A DNA stretch of 64,000 bases from Comamonadaceae bacterium PBBC2 (GCA_002255935.1 NKIO01000005.1:28069-92068), one strand, 5' to 3'; positions 44,455 to 55,020 are shown, counted from the stretch's first letter. Made by a program: numbers and translations. Notes: generated by a model from the letters alone, not told the origin.

Positions 44455-46872
44455 TCAATGTTTCACAGCTTCGGCTTTGGGGCTGGCAGCAACAGCCGTG
44501 ACCGCTGCTACCTCTTCTTCGCTCAAGGGCACGGGCTTGGCTTCCAAGGCCACTTCCAGCACCTGGTCGATCCATTTGACGGGCACGATCTCCAGACCGT
44601 TCTTGACGTTCTCAGGAATGTCCTGCAAGTCTTTGACGTTGTCTTCAGGGATCAACACGGTCTTGATGCCACCCCGCAAAGCGGCCAGCAGCTTTTCCTT
44701 GAGGCCGCCAATGGCGGTGACTTCCCCACGCAGCGTGATCTCGCCGGTCATGGCCACATCGGCGCGAACGGGAATACCCGTCATGGCCGAGACCATGGCC
44801 GTGGTCATGGCCGCACCGGCGCTGGGGCCGTCTTTGGGCGTGGCGCCATCGGGCACGTGGATGTGCAGGTCTTTCTTTTCAAAGACTTCGTCCTTGATGC
44901 CAAGCAGTCGTGAACGGCTGCGCACCACGGTGCGAGCCGCTTCAACCGACTCTTTCATCACGTCACCCAAAGAACCCGTGCGGGTGATGACACCTTTGCC
45001 GGGCATCAAGGCCGCTTCGATGGTCAGCAGATCGCCGCCCACCTCGGTCCAAGCCAAACCGACCACTTGGCCGACCTGGTTCTTTTGCTCAGCGCGGCCG
45101 TAGCTGTACTTGCGCACACCCAGGAATTCATTGAGGTTGTCCACCGTGACTTGAACCTGTGGCTTCATCTGCTTGAGCAACAAGGCCTTGACCACCTTGC
45201 GGCAGATCTTGCCCAGCTCACGCTCGAGCGAACGCACACCGGCTTCACGGGTGTAGTAACGCACCACATCGCGAACAGCATCTTCTGTCACATTCAATTC
45301 TTCGGGCTTGACGCCGTTGTTCTCCAATTGCTTGGGCAACAGGTACTTCATGGCGATGTTGGTCTTTTCGTCTTCGGTATAACCCGACAGGCGAATGACT
45401 TCCATGCGGTCCAGCAAAGCCGATGGGATGTTCATCGAGTTGGAGGTCGCCACGAACATCACGTCGCTCAGGTCGAAGTCGACCTCGACGTAATGGTCGC
45501 CAAAAGTGTGGTTTTGCTCGGGGTCAAGCACTTCCAGCAAGGCACTCGATGGGTCGCCCCGGAAATCGGTGCCCAACTTGTCGATCTCGTCCAACAAGAA
45601 CAAGGGGTTCTTGGTGCCGACCTTGTTCAGGTTTTGTAGCACCTTGCCTGGCAACGCGCCGATGTAAGTGCGGCGGTGACCGCGAATTTCGGCCTCGTCA
45701 CGCATACCGCCCAAGGCCATGCGCACGTACTTGCGACCCGTGGCTTTGGCGATCGACTGACCCAAAGAGGTTTTGCCCACGCCGGGTGGCCCCACCAAGC
45801 ACAAGATGGGGGCTTTGACCTTGTCCACGCGTTGCTGCACAGCAAGGTATTCCAGGATGCGGTCTTTGACTTTGTCCAAGCCGTAGTGGTCTTGGTTCAA
45901 GACGTCTTCGGCATTGCCCAGGTCGTGCTTGAGCTTGGTTTTTTTGCTCCATGGCAAGCCCGTCAGGACCTCCAAGTAGTTGCGCACCACCGAGGCTTCG
46001 GCCGACATGGGCGACATCAGCTTGAGCTTTTTGAGTTCGCCCTCGGCCTTTTTGCGGGCCTCGGCCGACATCTTGGCGGTCTTGATCTTTTTCTCGATCT
46101 CTTCGATGTCCGCGCCCTCTTCGCCTTCGCCCAGTTCTTTCTGGATGGCTTTGACCTGTTCGTTCAGGTAGAAGTCGCGCTGGTTCTTCTCCATTTGGCG
46201 CTTGACACGGCCACGGATGCGCTTGTCCACGTTGAGGATGTCCACCTCGTGTTCAAGTTGCGCAAAAAGGTTTTCCAAGCGGGCTTTGATGCTGGCCAAA
46301 TCCAGCACTTGCTGCTTGTTTTCAAGCTTGAGCGGCAGGTGTGCTGCGATGGTGTCGGCCAAGCGCCCTGCATCGTCAATGCTGGAGATCGACGTCAGGA
46401 TCTCGGGCGGGATTTTTTTGTTGAGTTTGACGTACTGGTCAAACTGCTGCATCACTGCGCGGCGCAGGGCTTCGATCTCGCTGCTGGGCTCAGACTGCTC
46501 GGCAGCAGGCTCCACGGGCGTGACCGTGGCCACAAAATGGGCCTCGCCGTCCACGATGGACTTGACCATGGCCCGTTGCTGACCTTCGACCAGCACTTTG
46601 ACGGTGCCGTCGGGCAACTTGAGCATTTGCAAAATGGTCGAGACGCAACCGACATCGAACATGTCGTCGATGGCCGGTTCGTCCTTGGCGGCGGTCTTTT
46701 GGGCCACCAGCATGATGCGGCGCTCGGCAGCCATGGCCGACTCCAAGGCCTTGATGCTCTTGGGTCGCCCCACAAACAGAGGAATCACCATGTGAGGGAA
46801 CACGACCACATCGCGCAAAGGCAACATGGGCAGTTCGATCGGGGTGGGCGGCAAAGGTGTGTGTCCAGACAT
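44455..46872 (-). CDS. lon: ATP-dependent protease Lon
   Basis: An 805-residue AAA+ serine protease that degrades misfolded and regulatory proteins. It has an N-terminal LonA substrate domain (PMLPLRDVVVFPHMVIPLFV), a coiled coil, and an AAA+ module with Walker A GPPGVGKTSLGQ and Walker B LFLLDEIDKLGTDF. The C-terminal Ser-Lys protease has catalytic Ser in PKDGPSAGAAM and Lys in GGLKEKLLAA. All motifs are intact. The ATG at 46872 gives the canonical start. It is the last protease gene of the tig-clpP-clpX-lon row. Confidence 0.98.
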   Translation of the reverse strand: MSGHTPLPPTPIELPMLPLRDVVVFPHMVIPLFVGRPKSIKALESAMAAERRIMLVAQKTAAKDEPAIDDMFDVGCVSTILQMLKLPDGTVKVLVEGQQRAMVKSIVDGEAHFVATVTPVEPAAEQSEPSSEIEALRRAVMQQFDQYVKLNKKIPPEILTSISSIDDAGRLADTIAAHLPLKLENKQQVLDLASIKARLENLFAQLEHEVDILNVDKRIRGRVKRQMEKNQRDFYLNEQVKAIQKELGEGEEGADIEEIEKKIKTAKMSAEARKKAEGELKKLKLMSPMSAEASVVRNYLEVLTGLPWSKKTKLKHDLGNAEDVLNQDHYGLDKVKDRILEYLAVQQRVDKVKAPILCLVGPPGVGKTSLGQSIAKATGRKYVRMALGGMRDEAEIRGHRRTYIGALPGKVLQNLNKVGTKNPLFLLDEIDKLGTDFRGDPSSALLEVLDPEQNHTFGDHYVEVDFDLSDVMFVATSNSMNIPSALLDRMEVIRLSGYTEDEKTNIAMKYLLPKQLENNGVKPEELNVTEDAVRDVVRYYTREAGVRSLERELGKICRKVVKALLLKQMKPQVQVTVDNLNEFLGVRKYSYGRAEQKNQVGQVVGLAWTEVGGDLLTIEAALMPGKGVITRTGSLGDVMKESVEAARTVVRSRSRLLGIKDEVFEKKDLHIHVPDGATPKDGPSAGAAMTTAMVSAMTGIPVRADVAMTGEITLRGEVTAIGGLKEKLLAALRGGIKTVLIPEDNVKDLQDIPENVKNGLEIVPVKWIDQVLEVALEAKPVPLSEEEVAAVTAVAASPKAEAVKH

Positions 46873-46969
46873 GGTGTCCCTCGGTTCAATTAGCTGCACA
46901 TGGATGCTGTTGCGGCGATTTCAACCCGTTGCAAGGCAGGGGTATTGATCGCCGGGTCACACATGGGGT

Positions 46970-48235
46970 TCAGGCCTGTTTGGCCGACTCGCGGTAAACC
47001 AAAAGTGGTGGCTTGTTGTCGTCGATGGCGGACTCGTCCACCACGACCTTTTCGACATTGACCGCATTGGGCAACTCGAACATGGTGTCGATCAGCGCTT
47101 GTTCCATGATGGAGCGCAGGCCACGGGCGCCCGTTTTGCGGGCCAACGCCTTGCGGGCGATGGCGGTCAAGGCATTGGGGCGCACTTCCAGCTCCACGCC
47201 TTCCATGGCCAGCAATTTGGTGAACTGCTTGACCACCGCGTTTTTGGGCTCGGTCAGGATCTGCACCAAAGCGTCTTCGGTCAATTCGGCCAAGGTGGCG
47301 ACCACGGGCAGACGACCGACCAACTCGGGAATCAGGCCGAACTTGATCAAATCCTCGGGCTCGACTTCATTGAACACTTCGGTCAATGAACGCTGCTTCT
47401 TGCTCTTGACGGTGGCGCCAAACCCAATGCCGCCCGATTCGGTGCGGCTTTCGATGACCTTTTCCAGACCAGCGAACGCGCCGCCGCAAATGAACAAGAT
47501 GTTGGTCGTGTCGATTTGCAAAAAGTCTTGGTTGGGGTGCTTGCGGCCGCCTTGTGGGGGGACGCTGGCCATGGTGCCTTCGACCAACTTGAGCAAGGCT
47601 TGCTGAACACCCTCACCCGACACGTCGCGCGTGATGGAGGGGTTGTCCGACTTGCGGGTGATTTTGTCGATCTCGTCGATGTAGACAATGCCGCGCTGGG
47701 CACGTTCAACGTCGTAATTGCAAGTCTGCAACAACTTGGCGACGATGTTTTCGACGTCTTCGCCCACGTAACCAGCTTCGGTCAAGGTGGTGGCATCGGC
47801 CATCACAAACGGCACATCCAACATGCGGGCCATGGTCTGGGCCAGCAGCGTTTTGCCCGAACCCGTGGGGCCGATCAGCAAGATGTTGCTCTTGGCCAGC
47901 TCGACGTCGTCTTTCTTGGCGCCGTCTTTGTGCTTAAGGCGTTTGTAGTGGTTGTACACCGCCACGGCCAAACTGCGTTTGGCTTTTTCCTGGCCAATCA
48001 CGTAGTTGTCGAGGTTGGTTTTCAAGTCCAGGGGGGTGGGCAAACCGTCTTTGGCGGCATCAGCCACAGTGGTGGTGGCCAGTTCATCGCGCACGATGTC
48101 GTTGCACAAATCAATGCATTCGTCGCAGATGAAAACCGACGGACCTGCGATCAGCTTTTTGACCTCGTGCTGGCTCTTGCCGCAAAAGGAGCAGTACAGG
48201 TTTTTTTCAGTGCTTGAGCCTTTTTTATCGGCCAT
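46970..48235 (-). CDS. clpX: ClpX, ATPase subunit of ClpXP
   Basis: A 421-residue AAA+ unfoldase. An N-terminal C4 zinc-binding domain ([15 protein letters not shown] and [10 protein letters not shown]) recognises adaptors and substrates. Walker A is [16 protein letters not shown], Walker B is [11 protein letters not shown], and the ClpP-docking IGF-type loop is seen as GIGFGATV. The start at 48235 is set by the conserved N-terminus. It lies 97 bases upstream of lon and downstream of clpP across a terminator-like hairpin. Confidence 0.98.
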   Translation of the reverse strand: MADKKGSSTEKNLYCSFCGKSQHEVKKLIAGPSVFICDECIDLCNDIVRDELATTTVADAAKDGLPTPLDLKTNLDNYVIGQEKAKRSLAVAVYNHYKRLKHKDGAKKDDVELAKSNILLIGPTGSGKTLLAQTMARMLDVPFVMADATTLTEAGYVGEDVENIVAKLLQTCNYDVERAQRGIVYIDEIDKITRKSDNPSITRDVSGEGVQQALLKLVEGTMASVPPQGGRKHPNQDFLQIDTTNILFICGGAFAGLEKVIESRTESGGIGFGATVKSKKQRSLTEVFNEVEPEDLIKFGLIPELVGRLPVVATLAELTEDALVQILTEPKNAVVKQFTKLLAMEGVELEVRPNALTAIARKALARKTGARGLRSIMEQALIDTMFELPNAVNVEKVVVDESAIDDNKPPLLVYRESAKQA

Positions 48236-48283
48236 AAAAGTTGCCTCGGAATCCGGATATTCGTCAATGATAACGAAAGAAAA

Positions 48284-48313
48284 ACGGCGCTCACCTCGCA
48301 AGGTAAACGCCGT
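48284..48313 (-). terminator. Terminator or attenuator between clpP and clpX
   Basis: A 13-bp stem (ACGGCGCTCACCT with AGGTAAACGCCGT, two G-U pairs in RNA, CGCA loop region) is followed on the minus strand by a T run. It would end part of the clpP transcripts before clpX. Confidence 0.85.
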
Positions 48314-48343
48314 CAGATTTTGCGCCGGTCAAACCGGCTGCCA

Positions 48344-48952
48344 TCAGGAGCGCTTGGAGATCACCTGATCGACCAAACCATAGTCTTTGGCCTCATCGGC
48401 AGACAGGTAATAGTCGCGCTCGGTGTCCAACTCAATCTTCGACAGCGGTTGGCCGGTGTTCTCAGCCAGGATTCGGTTCAGATGCGCACGGGTTTTGACG
48501 ATTTCGCGAGCCGCGATTTCGATCTCGGTGGCCTGACCACGGGCACCGCCCAAGGGCTGGTGGATCATGATCTTGGAGTTGGGCAGCGAAAAACGCTTGC
48601 CCTTGGCGCCCGAAGACAACAAAAAAGCACCCATGCTGGCGGCCATGCCGTTGCACAGCGTGGACACGTCGGGCTTGATGAAGTTCATGGTGTCGTAAAT
48701 CGCCATGCCGGCGCTGACCGAACCGCCGGGCGAGTTGATGTACAGCGAGATGTCCTTTTCAGGGTTTTCGCTTTCCAAAAACAGCAACTGGGCCACGATC
48801 AGGTTGGCCATGTGGTCGTTGACCTCGCCCACCAAAAAGATCACGCGCTCCTTGAGCAGACGCGAATAGATGTCATAGGCGCGCTCGCCACGGCCCGATT
48901 GCTCGACGACCATGGGCACCATGCCCAAATTTGTGATGTCCAGTGCGCTCAT
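48344..48952 (-). CDS. clpP: ClpP, protease subunit of ClpXP/ClpAP
   Basis: A 202-residue serine peptidase that forms the tetradecameric chamber. The triad is visible: Ser in [14 protein letters not shown], His in [13 protein letters not shown], and Asp in [19 protein letters not shown]. The oxyanion segment is [16 protein letters not shown] lies six bases before the ATG at 48952. It follows tig in the same direction. Confidence 0.98.
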   Translation of the reverse strand: MSALDITNLGMVPMVVEQSGRGERAYDIYSRLLKERVIFLVGEVNDHMANLIVAQLLFLESENPEKDISLYINSPGGSVSAGMAIYDTMNFIKPDVSTLCNGMAASMGAFLLSSGAKGKRFSLPNSKIMIHQPLGGARGQATEIEIAAREIVKTRAHLNRILAENTGQPLSKIELDTERDYYLSADEAKDYGLVDQVISKRS

Positions 48953-49010
48953 CTTTTCTCCAAGAATTTCTATGGTGACTTTAACCCGAGTTTCAAACCC
49001 ACCAATGAGA

Positions 49011-49051
49011 TGGGGCTTGTCTGCCAGACTGCAAGCCCGGCACAAGCCCCA
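49011..49051 (-). terminator. Structured hairpin between tig and clpP
   Basis: TGGGGCTTGT at 49011-49020 pairs with ACAAGCCCCA at 49042-49051. The loop can pair further, but there is no T run, so it may be an mRNA stabiliser or processing site rather than a terminator. Confidence 0.5.
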
Positions 49052-49074
49052 TTCTTCAGTGGTTCAAAGACCGA

Positions 49075-50388
49075 TCAGCCTTGTTGGCCCATCAGCTCTT
49101 CGAAAGAGATGGCCTTTTCGCTGACCTTGGCTTGTGCCAAAACGAAATCGGACACATTGCTCTCGATGACCACGGCTTCGACTTCAGCCAAACGCTGGTT
49201 GTCACTGTTGTACCAACGCACCACGTCTTCGGGACGCTCGTAGCTGGCGGCCAACTCTTCGATGTGGGCTTTGATCTGCTCAGGCTTGGCGTGCAAGGTG
49301 TTGCCACGCACAACTTCGGCCACCACCAGGCCCAAGCGCACGCGCTGCTCGGCTTGAGGACGGAAGATGTCGTCAGGGATCGGGGCCTTGTCGGCGTCCT
49401 TGACACCGCGCTGCTTCAAGTCAGCGCGAGCGCCTTCTTTCAAGCGTTCGATTTCGGACTGAACGATGGATTGGGGCAAATCCAGCTCGGCCTTGGCCAC
49501 CAAAGCGTCCATGGCGGCTTGCTTGTTGCGGGCCAGCAGGCGGAATTTCACTTCGCGCTCGAGGTTTTTGCGGATGTCAGCGCGCAGGCCTTCGACGGTG
49601 CCGTCGGCAATGCCCAAGGACTTGGCCAAGGCTTCGTTGACTTCGGGCAGGTTGGCGGCTTCGAGTTTCTTGACGGTGACCAGGAAGTCGGCGGTTTTGC
49701 CAGCGACGTCTTGACCGTGGTAGTCAGCGGGGAATGCCAAGGGGAAAGTCTTGCTTTCGCCGGACTTCATGCCGCGCACAGCGTCTTCGAATTCCTTGAG
49801 CATCTGGCCATCGCCCAAGATGAACTGAAAGTCTTCGGCTTTGCCGCCGGAGAACACTTCACCGTCGATCTTGCCTTCGAAGTCGATGGTGGCGCGGTCG
49901 CCGTCTTGCGCAGCGTCAGCTTGTGCGCGCTGCGCGAAGGTGCGGCGCTGCTTGCGCAAGATGTCCACCGTCTTGTCGATGGCCGCGTCAGAGACTTCAG
50001 CCGTCAGTTTTTCAACTTCGGTGTCGGCCAGGTTGCCGAGTTTGACTTCGGGGTAGACCTCGAAAATCGCTTCGAAATTCAGCTCGCCTTCAGGCGCGCC
50101 TTCTTTTTCAGAGATGCGGGGCTGGCCAGCGACGCGCACTTGCGCTTCGTTGGCGGCCACAGCAAAAGCCTCACCGACTTTGTCGTTGAGCACTTCGTAC
50201 TGCACCGAGTAACCGTAGCGCTGGGCCACAACGTTCATGGGCACTTTGCCAGGACGGAAACCGTCCATCTTGACCGTGCGGGCCATTTTCTTCAGGCGTG
50301 CATCGACCTCGGACTGGATGGCCGTCACAGGCACAGTCAGGGTGATCTTGCGTTCCAGCTTTTCAAGGGTTTCAACAGTCACTGTCAT
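49075..50388 (-). CDS. tig: Trigger factor
   Basis: A 437-residue ribosome-associated chaperone and prolyl isomerase. The ribosome-binding tail contains the GFRPGKVP signature near residues 43-50. The FKBP domain is GDRATIDFEGKIDGEVFSGG ... DGQMLKEFEDAVRGMKSGES. The rest is the helical C-terminal arm domain. Gene order tig-clpP-clpX-lon is the conserved proteobacterial protein-quality cluster. Confidence 0.98.
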   Translation of the reverse strand: MTVTVETLEKLERKITLTVPVTAIQSEVDARLKKMARTVKMDGFRPGKVPMNVVAQRYGYSVQYEVLNDKVGEAFAVAANEAQVRVAGQPRISEKEGAPEGELNFEAIFEVYPEVKLGNLADTEVEKLTAEVSDAAIDKTVDILRKQRRTFAQRAQADAAQDGDRATIDFEGKIDGEVFSGGKAEDFQFILGDGQMLKEFEDAVRGMKSGESKTFPLAFPADYHGQDVAGKTADFLVTVKKLEAANLPEVNEALAKSLGIADGTVEGLRADIRKNLEREVKFRLLARNKQAAMDALVAKAELDLPQSIVQSEIERLKEGARADLKQRGVKDADKAPIPDDIFRPQAEQRVRLGLVVAEVVRGNTLHAKPEQIKAHIEELAASYERPEDVVRWYNSDNQRLAEVEAVVIESNVSDFVLAQAKVSEKAISFEELMGQQG

Positions 50389-50452
50389 CGTCGTTCTCGG
50401 TTAAATGAATTTCTCTCATGCCACAGGGTTGCCCCAGTGACCAAAAGTCGGT

Positions 50453-50539
50453 TGGTGCGCGGGGCGGGACTCGAACCCGCACAGTGTTGCCACCGTCAGG
50501 ACCTAAACCTGGTGCGTCTACCAATTTCGCCACCCGCGC
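50453..50539 (-). tRNA. tRNA-Leu (anticodon UAG)
   Basis: Minus strand, 87 bases with encoded CCA. It begins GCGCGGGTGGCGAAATTGG, has anticodon loop TTTAGGT, a class II variable arm and T-loop GGGTTCGAGTCC. It lies just upstream of tig. Confidence 0.96.
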
Positions 50540-50554
50540 GGATCCAAACAAAAA

Positions 50555-50599
50555 GGGCGAACAGGTCGGGGTGGATGCCACCCACAGACCTGACCGCCC
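50555..50599 (-). terminator. Terminator of the RND efflux operon
   Basis: A long imperfect stem reads, on the minus strand, GGGCGGTCAGGTC ... GACCTGTTCGCCC followed by TTTTTG. It lies between the end of the RND gene and tRNA-Leu. Confidence 0.8.
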
Positions 50600-50689
50600 G
50601 TTTGAAATCGGTCAACTTTCTATTTTAGCCGTTCCCAACCCCGTTTTCGGGGCCGGTCGGTGCTGGTTTTCCCCGCTTGAGGTGGGGTT

Positions 50690-53600
50690 TCAAACGCTGG
50701 CCACGCGATCCGCAGGTCGCGGCACACGGAACCAGGCGGCGTACATGGCCGGCAGCGCCAGCAAAGTCAGCGCGGTGGCCACGATCAAGCCGCCCATGAT
50801 GGCCACTGCCATCGGGCCCCAGAACACGCTGCGCGACAGCGGGATCATGGCCAGCACCGCTGCGGCGGCCGTCAACACGATGGGGCGCAAGCGGCGCACG
50901 GCCGACTCCACAATCGCTATCCAGGGTTCCACCCCCGCTGCGCGGTCCTGCTCGATTTGGTCGATCAAGATGACCGAGTTTCGCTGGATCATGCCCATGA
51001 GCGCGATCACGCCCAGCAGTGCCACGAAGCCAAACGGCCGGTTCAGCGCCAGCAAAGCCGCCGCCACACCCGCCATGCCCAAGGGTCCGGTCAAAAACAC
51101 CAGCACCGAACGGCTGAAGCTTTGCAGCTGAAGCATCAAGAGCGTGAAGGTGATGAACAGCATGATGGGCACACCCGCCGCAATAGAGGCCGAGCCTTTG
51201 GAGCTTTGCTCCACCGCGCCCGCCACCTCAATGCGGTAATCGGTCTGACCTTGGGACAGCCACTCGGCCTGGAGCTTTTTCAACTCCGGCTGCAGCTGGG
51301 CCGTCACCGTGGCCCCTTGCACGCCCTCAGAGATGTCCGATTGCACCGTGATGGCGTATTGGCGACCTTCGCGCCACATCACGCCCGGCTCCCAGCCCAG
51401 CACGGGCTTGGCAATTTGCACCAGCGGAATCGATTTGCCCGAAGCGGTGGGCACGTAGGCCAGCCCCAAGTCCGACAAGGCATCACGCTCTTGGATCGGC
51501 TGACGCAAAACAATGTCGATCAACTTGTCGCCATCGCGGTACTGCCCCACCGGCGCGCCCGACAACAAGGTGCGAGAAGCCTGGGAGATGGACTGGCTGG
51601 TCACGCCCAAGGCGCGGGCCTTGGCCTGGTCCACTTCCAGGCGAACGGTTTTGACGGACTCGTTCCAGTTGTCATTGACACCCCGTGTGCTGGGGTTGCG
51701 GCGCATGACCGCTTTGACTTCTTCGGCCTTTTGGCGCAAAGCCGCTGGCTCGGTCCCGACCACACGGAACTGCACCGGATAAGGCACAGGCGGCCCATTG
51801 GGCAGCAGCTTCACGCGGCCACGGATTTCAGGAAACTCCTGCGCCAGCAAAGCGGGCAATTTCACACGCAGCGTCTCACGCGTCTTCAAGTCCTTGGGCA
51901 AGACAATCAGTTGCGAGACGTTGGTCTGAGGGAACACCTGATCGAGCGGCAAATAAAAACGCGGCACGCCCGAGCCCACCCAGGTGGTCACCGAGCTGAC
52001 GCCCTCTTCTTGCGCCAGGCGCTTTTCCACCCGTTTGGCCACCTCTTCGCTGGCCACGAAGGGCGCGCCTTCGGGCAACCACAGGTCCACCAAAATTTCG
52101 GGGCGACTGGAGTCGGGGAAGAACTGCTGTTGGACCTTGCCCATGCCCACGATGCCCAAGGCAAACAAGGCGATGGTGATGGCAATGGTCTTCCAGCGGT
52201 GCGTGACGCACCAAGTCACCCACTGACGGAAGTGCCGGTAAAACGGCGTGTCGAACATTTCGGCCGAGTCATGGTGCGCACCCGCCACCACATGCGCTGG
52301 CGGTTTGAGCAGCCAAGCGCCCAAGTAAGGCACAAAGTAAACCGAGGCCACCCAGCTGACGATCAACGCAATCACCGTGACCGCAAAAATGGCAAAGGTG
52401 TATTCGCCCGTGACCGACTTGGCCAGGCCAATCGGCAAAAAGCCTGCCGCCGTGATCAAGGTGCCCGTGAGCATGGGCATGGCCGTGAGTTCGTACGCAA
52501 AGGTGGCCGAGCGGAACTTGTCGTAGCCCTCTTCCATTTTGCGCACCATCATCTCGACGGCGATGATGGCGTCGTCCACCAGCAGGCCCAGCGCAATGAT
52601 GAGCGAGCCCAGCGAAATTTTGTGCAGGCCAATGCCAAAGTAGTTCATGGCCAAAAAGGTCACCGCCAGCACCAGCGGGATGGTGATGCCCACCACCAGA
52701 CCCGGGCGGATGTCCAGCGTCCAGCGGCGCCACAGCGGGTTCTGCCCTGGGCGCTTGTGCAAGCCCAAGGCCAAAAAGCTCACCGCCAAGACAATCACCA
52801 CCGCCTCGATCAGCACCTTGATGAACTCGTTGACGGATTTGGACACCGCCGAAGGCTGGTCTTGGATCTGCGTGAGCGTCAAGCCCACGGGCAAGCTGGC
52901 TTCAATGTCCTTGATGCTCGCTTGCAGGGCGTGGCCCAAAGCGATGATGTCGCCGCCCTTGGCCATGCTCACGCCCAAGCCAATGACTTCTTGCCCCTCG
53001 TGGCGCACCTTGACCGACGGAGGGTCCACATAGCCACGGCTGATCTGGGCGATGTCCGACAAGCGAAGCTGTGACCCCGAAGCACCGCGGATCGGCATGG
53101 ACCGCAAATCGTCCAGGTTCTGAAACTGGCCACCCACGCGGACTTGCACCACATCGCTGGGCGACTGGATGGTGCCGGCGGATTCCACCGCGATTTGCTG
53201 CCCCAACTGGGCCAAGACAGCGCCCATGTCCAGGTTCATCTGGGCGAGCTTTTTCTGTGAAATCTCGACGAAAACTTTTTCGTCTTGCACGCCAAACAAC
53301 TCGACCTTGGCCACATCGCGCACGCGCAACAGCGTTTGGCGCACACGGTCGGCCTGCAACTTGACTTCGGCTGGCGTGAACCCTTCGCCGCTCAGGGCGT
53401 AAATCACCCCATAGACATCGCCAAAGTCATCGTTGAAAAACGGCCCCACCACGCCCTGGGGCAAGGTGGCACGCATGTCCCCGATTTTTTTGCGCACGGT
53501 GTACCAAACCTGCGGCACTTCGCCCGGCTTGGAGTAGTCCTTCAGCTCCAAAATGATTTGCGACTCGCCTGGTTTGGAGTAGCTGCGGATCTTGTCGGCG

Positions 53601-53848
53601 TAAGGCACTTCTTGCAGGGTGCGCTCGAGCTTGTCGGTCACCTGCTCGGCCACTTGCTGGGCCGTGGCCCCGGGCCAATAGGTGCGCACCACCATGGCCC
53701 TGAAGGTAAAAGGCGGGTCTTCGTCTTGCCCCAGCTGAAAGTAAGACGCCATGCCCAGCACCATGAGCGCCACCATCAGGTAGCGCGTGAGGGCCGGGTG
53801 CTCCAGCGCCCAGCGCGAGAGGTTGAAACGGGTGTTGGTCTCTTGCAT
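50690..53848 (-). CDS. RND efflux pump inner-membrane permease
   Basis: A 1052-residue AcrB-superfamily transporter with 12 membrane helices and two large periplasmic loops. Signature segments: LGQDEDPPFTFRAMVVRTYW near the N-terminus, GLLVDDAIIAVEMMVRKME in the helix-4 region with the paired Asp of the proton relay, and a C-terminal GVIALMGMIQRNSVILIDQI. The sequence is closer to the TriC/MexK-like, DEDPPF-containing branch than to AcrB; substrate unknown. It overlaps or abuts the adapter gene: GTG at 53857 overlaps the adapter stop, ATG at 53848 is preferred. No TolC gene is nearby. Confidence 0.94.
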   Translation of the reverse strand: MQETNTRFNLSRWALEHPALTRYLMVALMVLGMASYFQLGQDEDPPFTFRAMVVRTYWPGATAQQVAEQVTDKLERTLQEVPYADKIRSYSKPGESQIILELKDYSKPGEVPQVWYTVRKKIGDMRATLPQGVVGPFFNDDFGDVYGVIYALSGEGFTPAEVKLQADRVRQTLLRVRDVAKVELFGVQDEKVFVEISQKKLAQMNLDMGAVLAQLGQQIAVESAGTIQSPSDVVQVRVGGQFQNLDDLRSMPIRGASGSQLRLSDIAQISRGYVDPPSVKVRHEGQEVIGLGVSMAKGGDIIALGHALQASIKDIEASLPVGLTLTQIQDQPSAVSKSVNEFIKVLIEAVVIVLAVSFLALGLHKRPGQNPLWRRWTLDIRPGLVVGITIPLVLAVTFLAMNYFGIGLHKISLGSLIIALGLLVDDAIIAVEMMVRKMEEGYDKFRSATFAYELTAMPMLTGTLITAAGFLPIGLAKSVTGEYTFAIFAVTVIALIVSWVASVYFVPYLGAWLLKPPAHVVAGAHHDSAEMFDTPFYRHFRQWVTWCVTHRWKTIAITIALFALGIVGMGKVQQQFFPDSSRPEILVDLWLPEGAPFVASEEVAKRVEKRLAQEEGVSSVTTWVGSGVPRFYLPLDQVFPQTNVSQLIVLPKDLKTRETLRVKLPALLAQEFPEIRGRVKLLPNGPPVPYPVQFRVVGTEPAALRQKAEEVKAVMRRNPSTRGVNDNWNESVKTVRLEVDQAKARALGVTSQSISQASRTLLSGAPVGQYRDGDKLIDIVLRQPIQERDALSDLGLAYVPTASGKSIPLVQIAKPVLGWEPGVMWREGRQYAITVQSDISEGVQGATVTAQLQPELKKLQAEWLSQGQTDYRIEVAGAVEQSSKGSASIAAGVPIMLFITFTLLMLQLQSFSRSVLVFLTGPLGMAGVAAALLALNRPFGFVALLGVIALMGMIQRNSVILIDQIEQDRAAGVEPWIAIVESAVRRLRPIVLTAAAAVLAMIPLSRSVFWGPMAVAIMGGLIVATALTLLALPAMYAAWFRVPRPADRVASV

Positions 53849-53853
53849 GGGGC

Positions 53854-54996
53854 TCACCGCTTGGCTGGCTGTTCAGCAGGCATCGCGGCCGCGCCGTATT
53901 CGGTCACCTTTTGGCCAGCGGTCAGCACATGCACACCCGCACTCACCACCTTCTGGCCGGGCGTCAAGCCGGACACAATGACCACTTGGTTCTCTTCGAT
54001 GGGCCCCAACTGGACCGCCTGAGATCGCACGCTCATGCTGGCCGGATCAAACACCCACACTGCCGTGGCATTCCCGTCCTGGCGCAAAGCGCTGGTGGGC
54101 AGTTTGATGGCCGCGGCCTGACTGCCTGGCAACTGGCCCGCCAACACGTTGACGGTGGCCCCCAAGGGCAGCTGTTCGGCTTTGTCCAGCGCCAGCTTGA
54201 CCAGGTAAGTCCGAGTCACCGGATCGGCACTGGCGCCCACCTCGCGCACACGGCCTTGCAAGACTTGGCCTGTGCTGCTGAGCACGGCCTGCATGGCCTG
54301 TCCAGGCTTGATCGCCAAAACAGCTTGTTCAGACACCGAGAACACCGCATCGCGTGGACCGTCATGGGCCAGGCGCACCACGGGCTGGCCTGCGGCCACC
54401 ACCTGACCGATTTCGGCTTCGATGCCCGTCACAACACCGGCGGTGGTCGCGTTCAGATGGGTGTAATTCGCTTGGTTGGTCTGGGACTGCGCCTGCGCTT
54501 TGGCTTGGGTCAGGGTCGCTTCTGCGGCCTTGAGGGTGGCTTCGCGACGCTCCAGTTCTGCGCCGCTGATGAAGTTTTGCGCCTTGAGCGATTCATAGCG
54601 CTTGAAATCGGACAGGGCCAAGTCCCGCTGGGTTTGTGCTGCGCTTACTTGGGCCATGGCCGCTTGGGCGCCCAGTTGGTAATCTTGCGCATCGATTTGC
54701 GCCAGCACCTGACCGGCATTCACGCGCTGGCCCACCTCGGCCTGGCGCTGGACCAATTTGCCGCCGACCCGAAAGCCCAAACGCGATTCGATGCGGGCGC
54801 GCACCTCGGCGGCGTATTCACCTTGCACGTTCAGCGCCGAGCCGCCCACGGTCAACAACTTGACCGCGCGAATCGGCTCTTGGGCCGCCTCTTGACGGGA
54901 ACAAGCCGACAAAGCCAAAGCGACACCAACGGCGGCGACGGCGCTCATCGGCCAGCCCAAACGGCCCCGTGTGACTTGCGTGGAGTGGTAATGCAT
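53854..54996 (-). CDS. RND efflux periplasmic adapter lipoprotein
   Basis: A 380-residue HlyD/MFP-family protein. It has a lipoprotein signal (LALSACSRQEA), and a lipoyl half-motif (RVGGKLVQRQAEVGQRVNAG) leading to a coiled-coil hairpin rich in Ala/Gln (LKAAEATLTQAKAQAQSQTN). The second lipoyl half (TTAGVVTGIEAEIGQVVAAG) and beta-barrel domains follow. It links the permease at 50690-53848 to an outer-membrane channel. It is the first gene of the pair, with a candidate repressor operator 25 bases upstream. Confidence 0.94.
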   Translation of the reverse strand: MHYHSTQVTRGRLGWPMSAVAAVGVALALSACSRQEAAQEPIRAVKLLTVGGSALNVQGEYAAEVRARIESRLGFRVGGKLVQRQAEVGQRVNAGQVLAQIDAQDYQLGAQAAMAQVSAAQTQRDLALSDFKRYESLKAQNFISGAELERREATLKAAEATLTQAKAQAQSQTNQANYTHLNATTAGVVTGIEAEIGQVVAAGQPVVRLAHDGPRDAVFSVSEQAVLAIKPGQAMQAVLSSTGQVLQGRVREVGASADPVTRTYLVKLALDKAEQLPLGATVNVLAGQLPGSQAAAIKLPTSALRQDGNATAVWVFDPASMSVRSQAVQLGPIEENQVVIVSGLTPGQKVVSAGVHVLTAGQKVTEYGAAAMPAEQPAKR

Positions 54997-55020
54997 GGCT
55001 TCGCCCCTGAAAAATTAATG

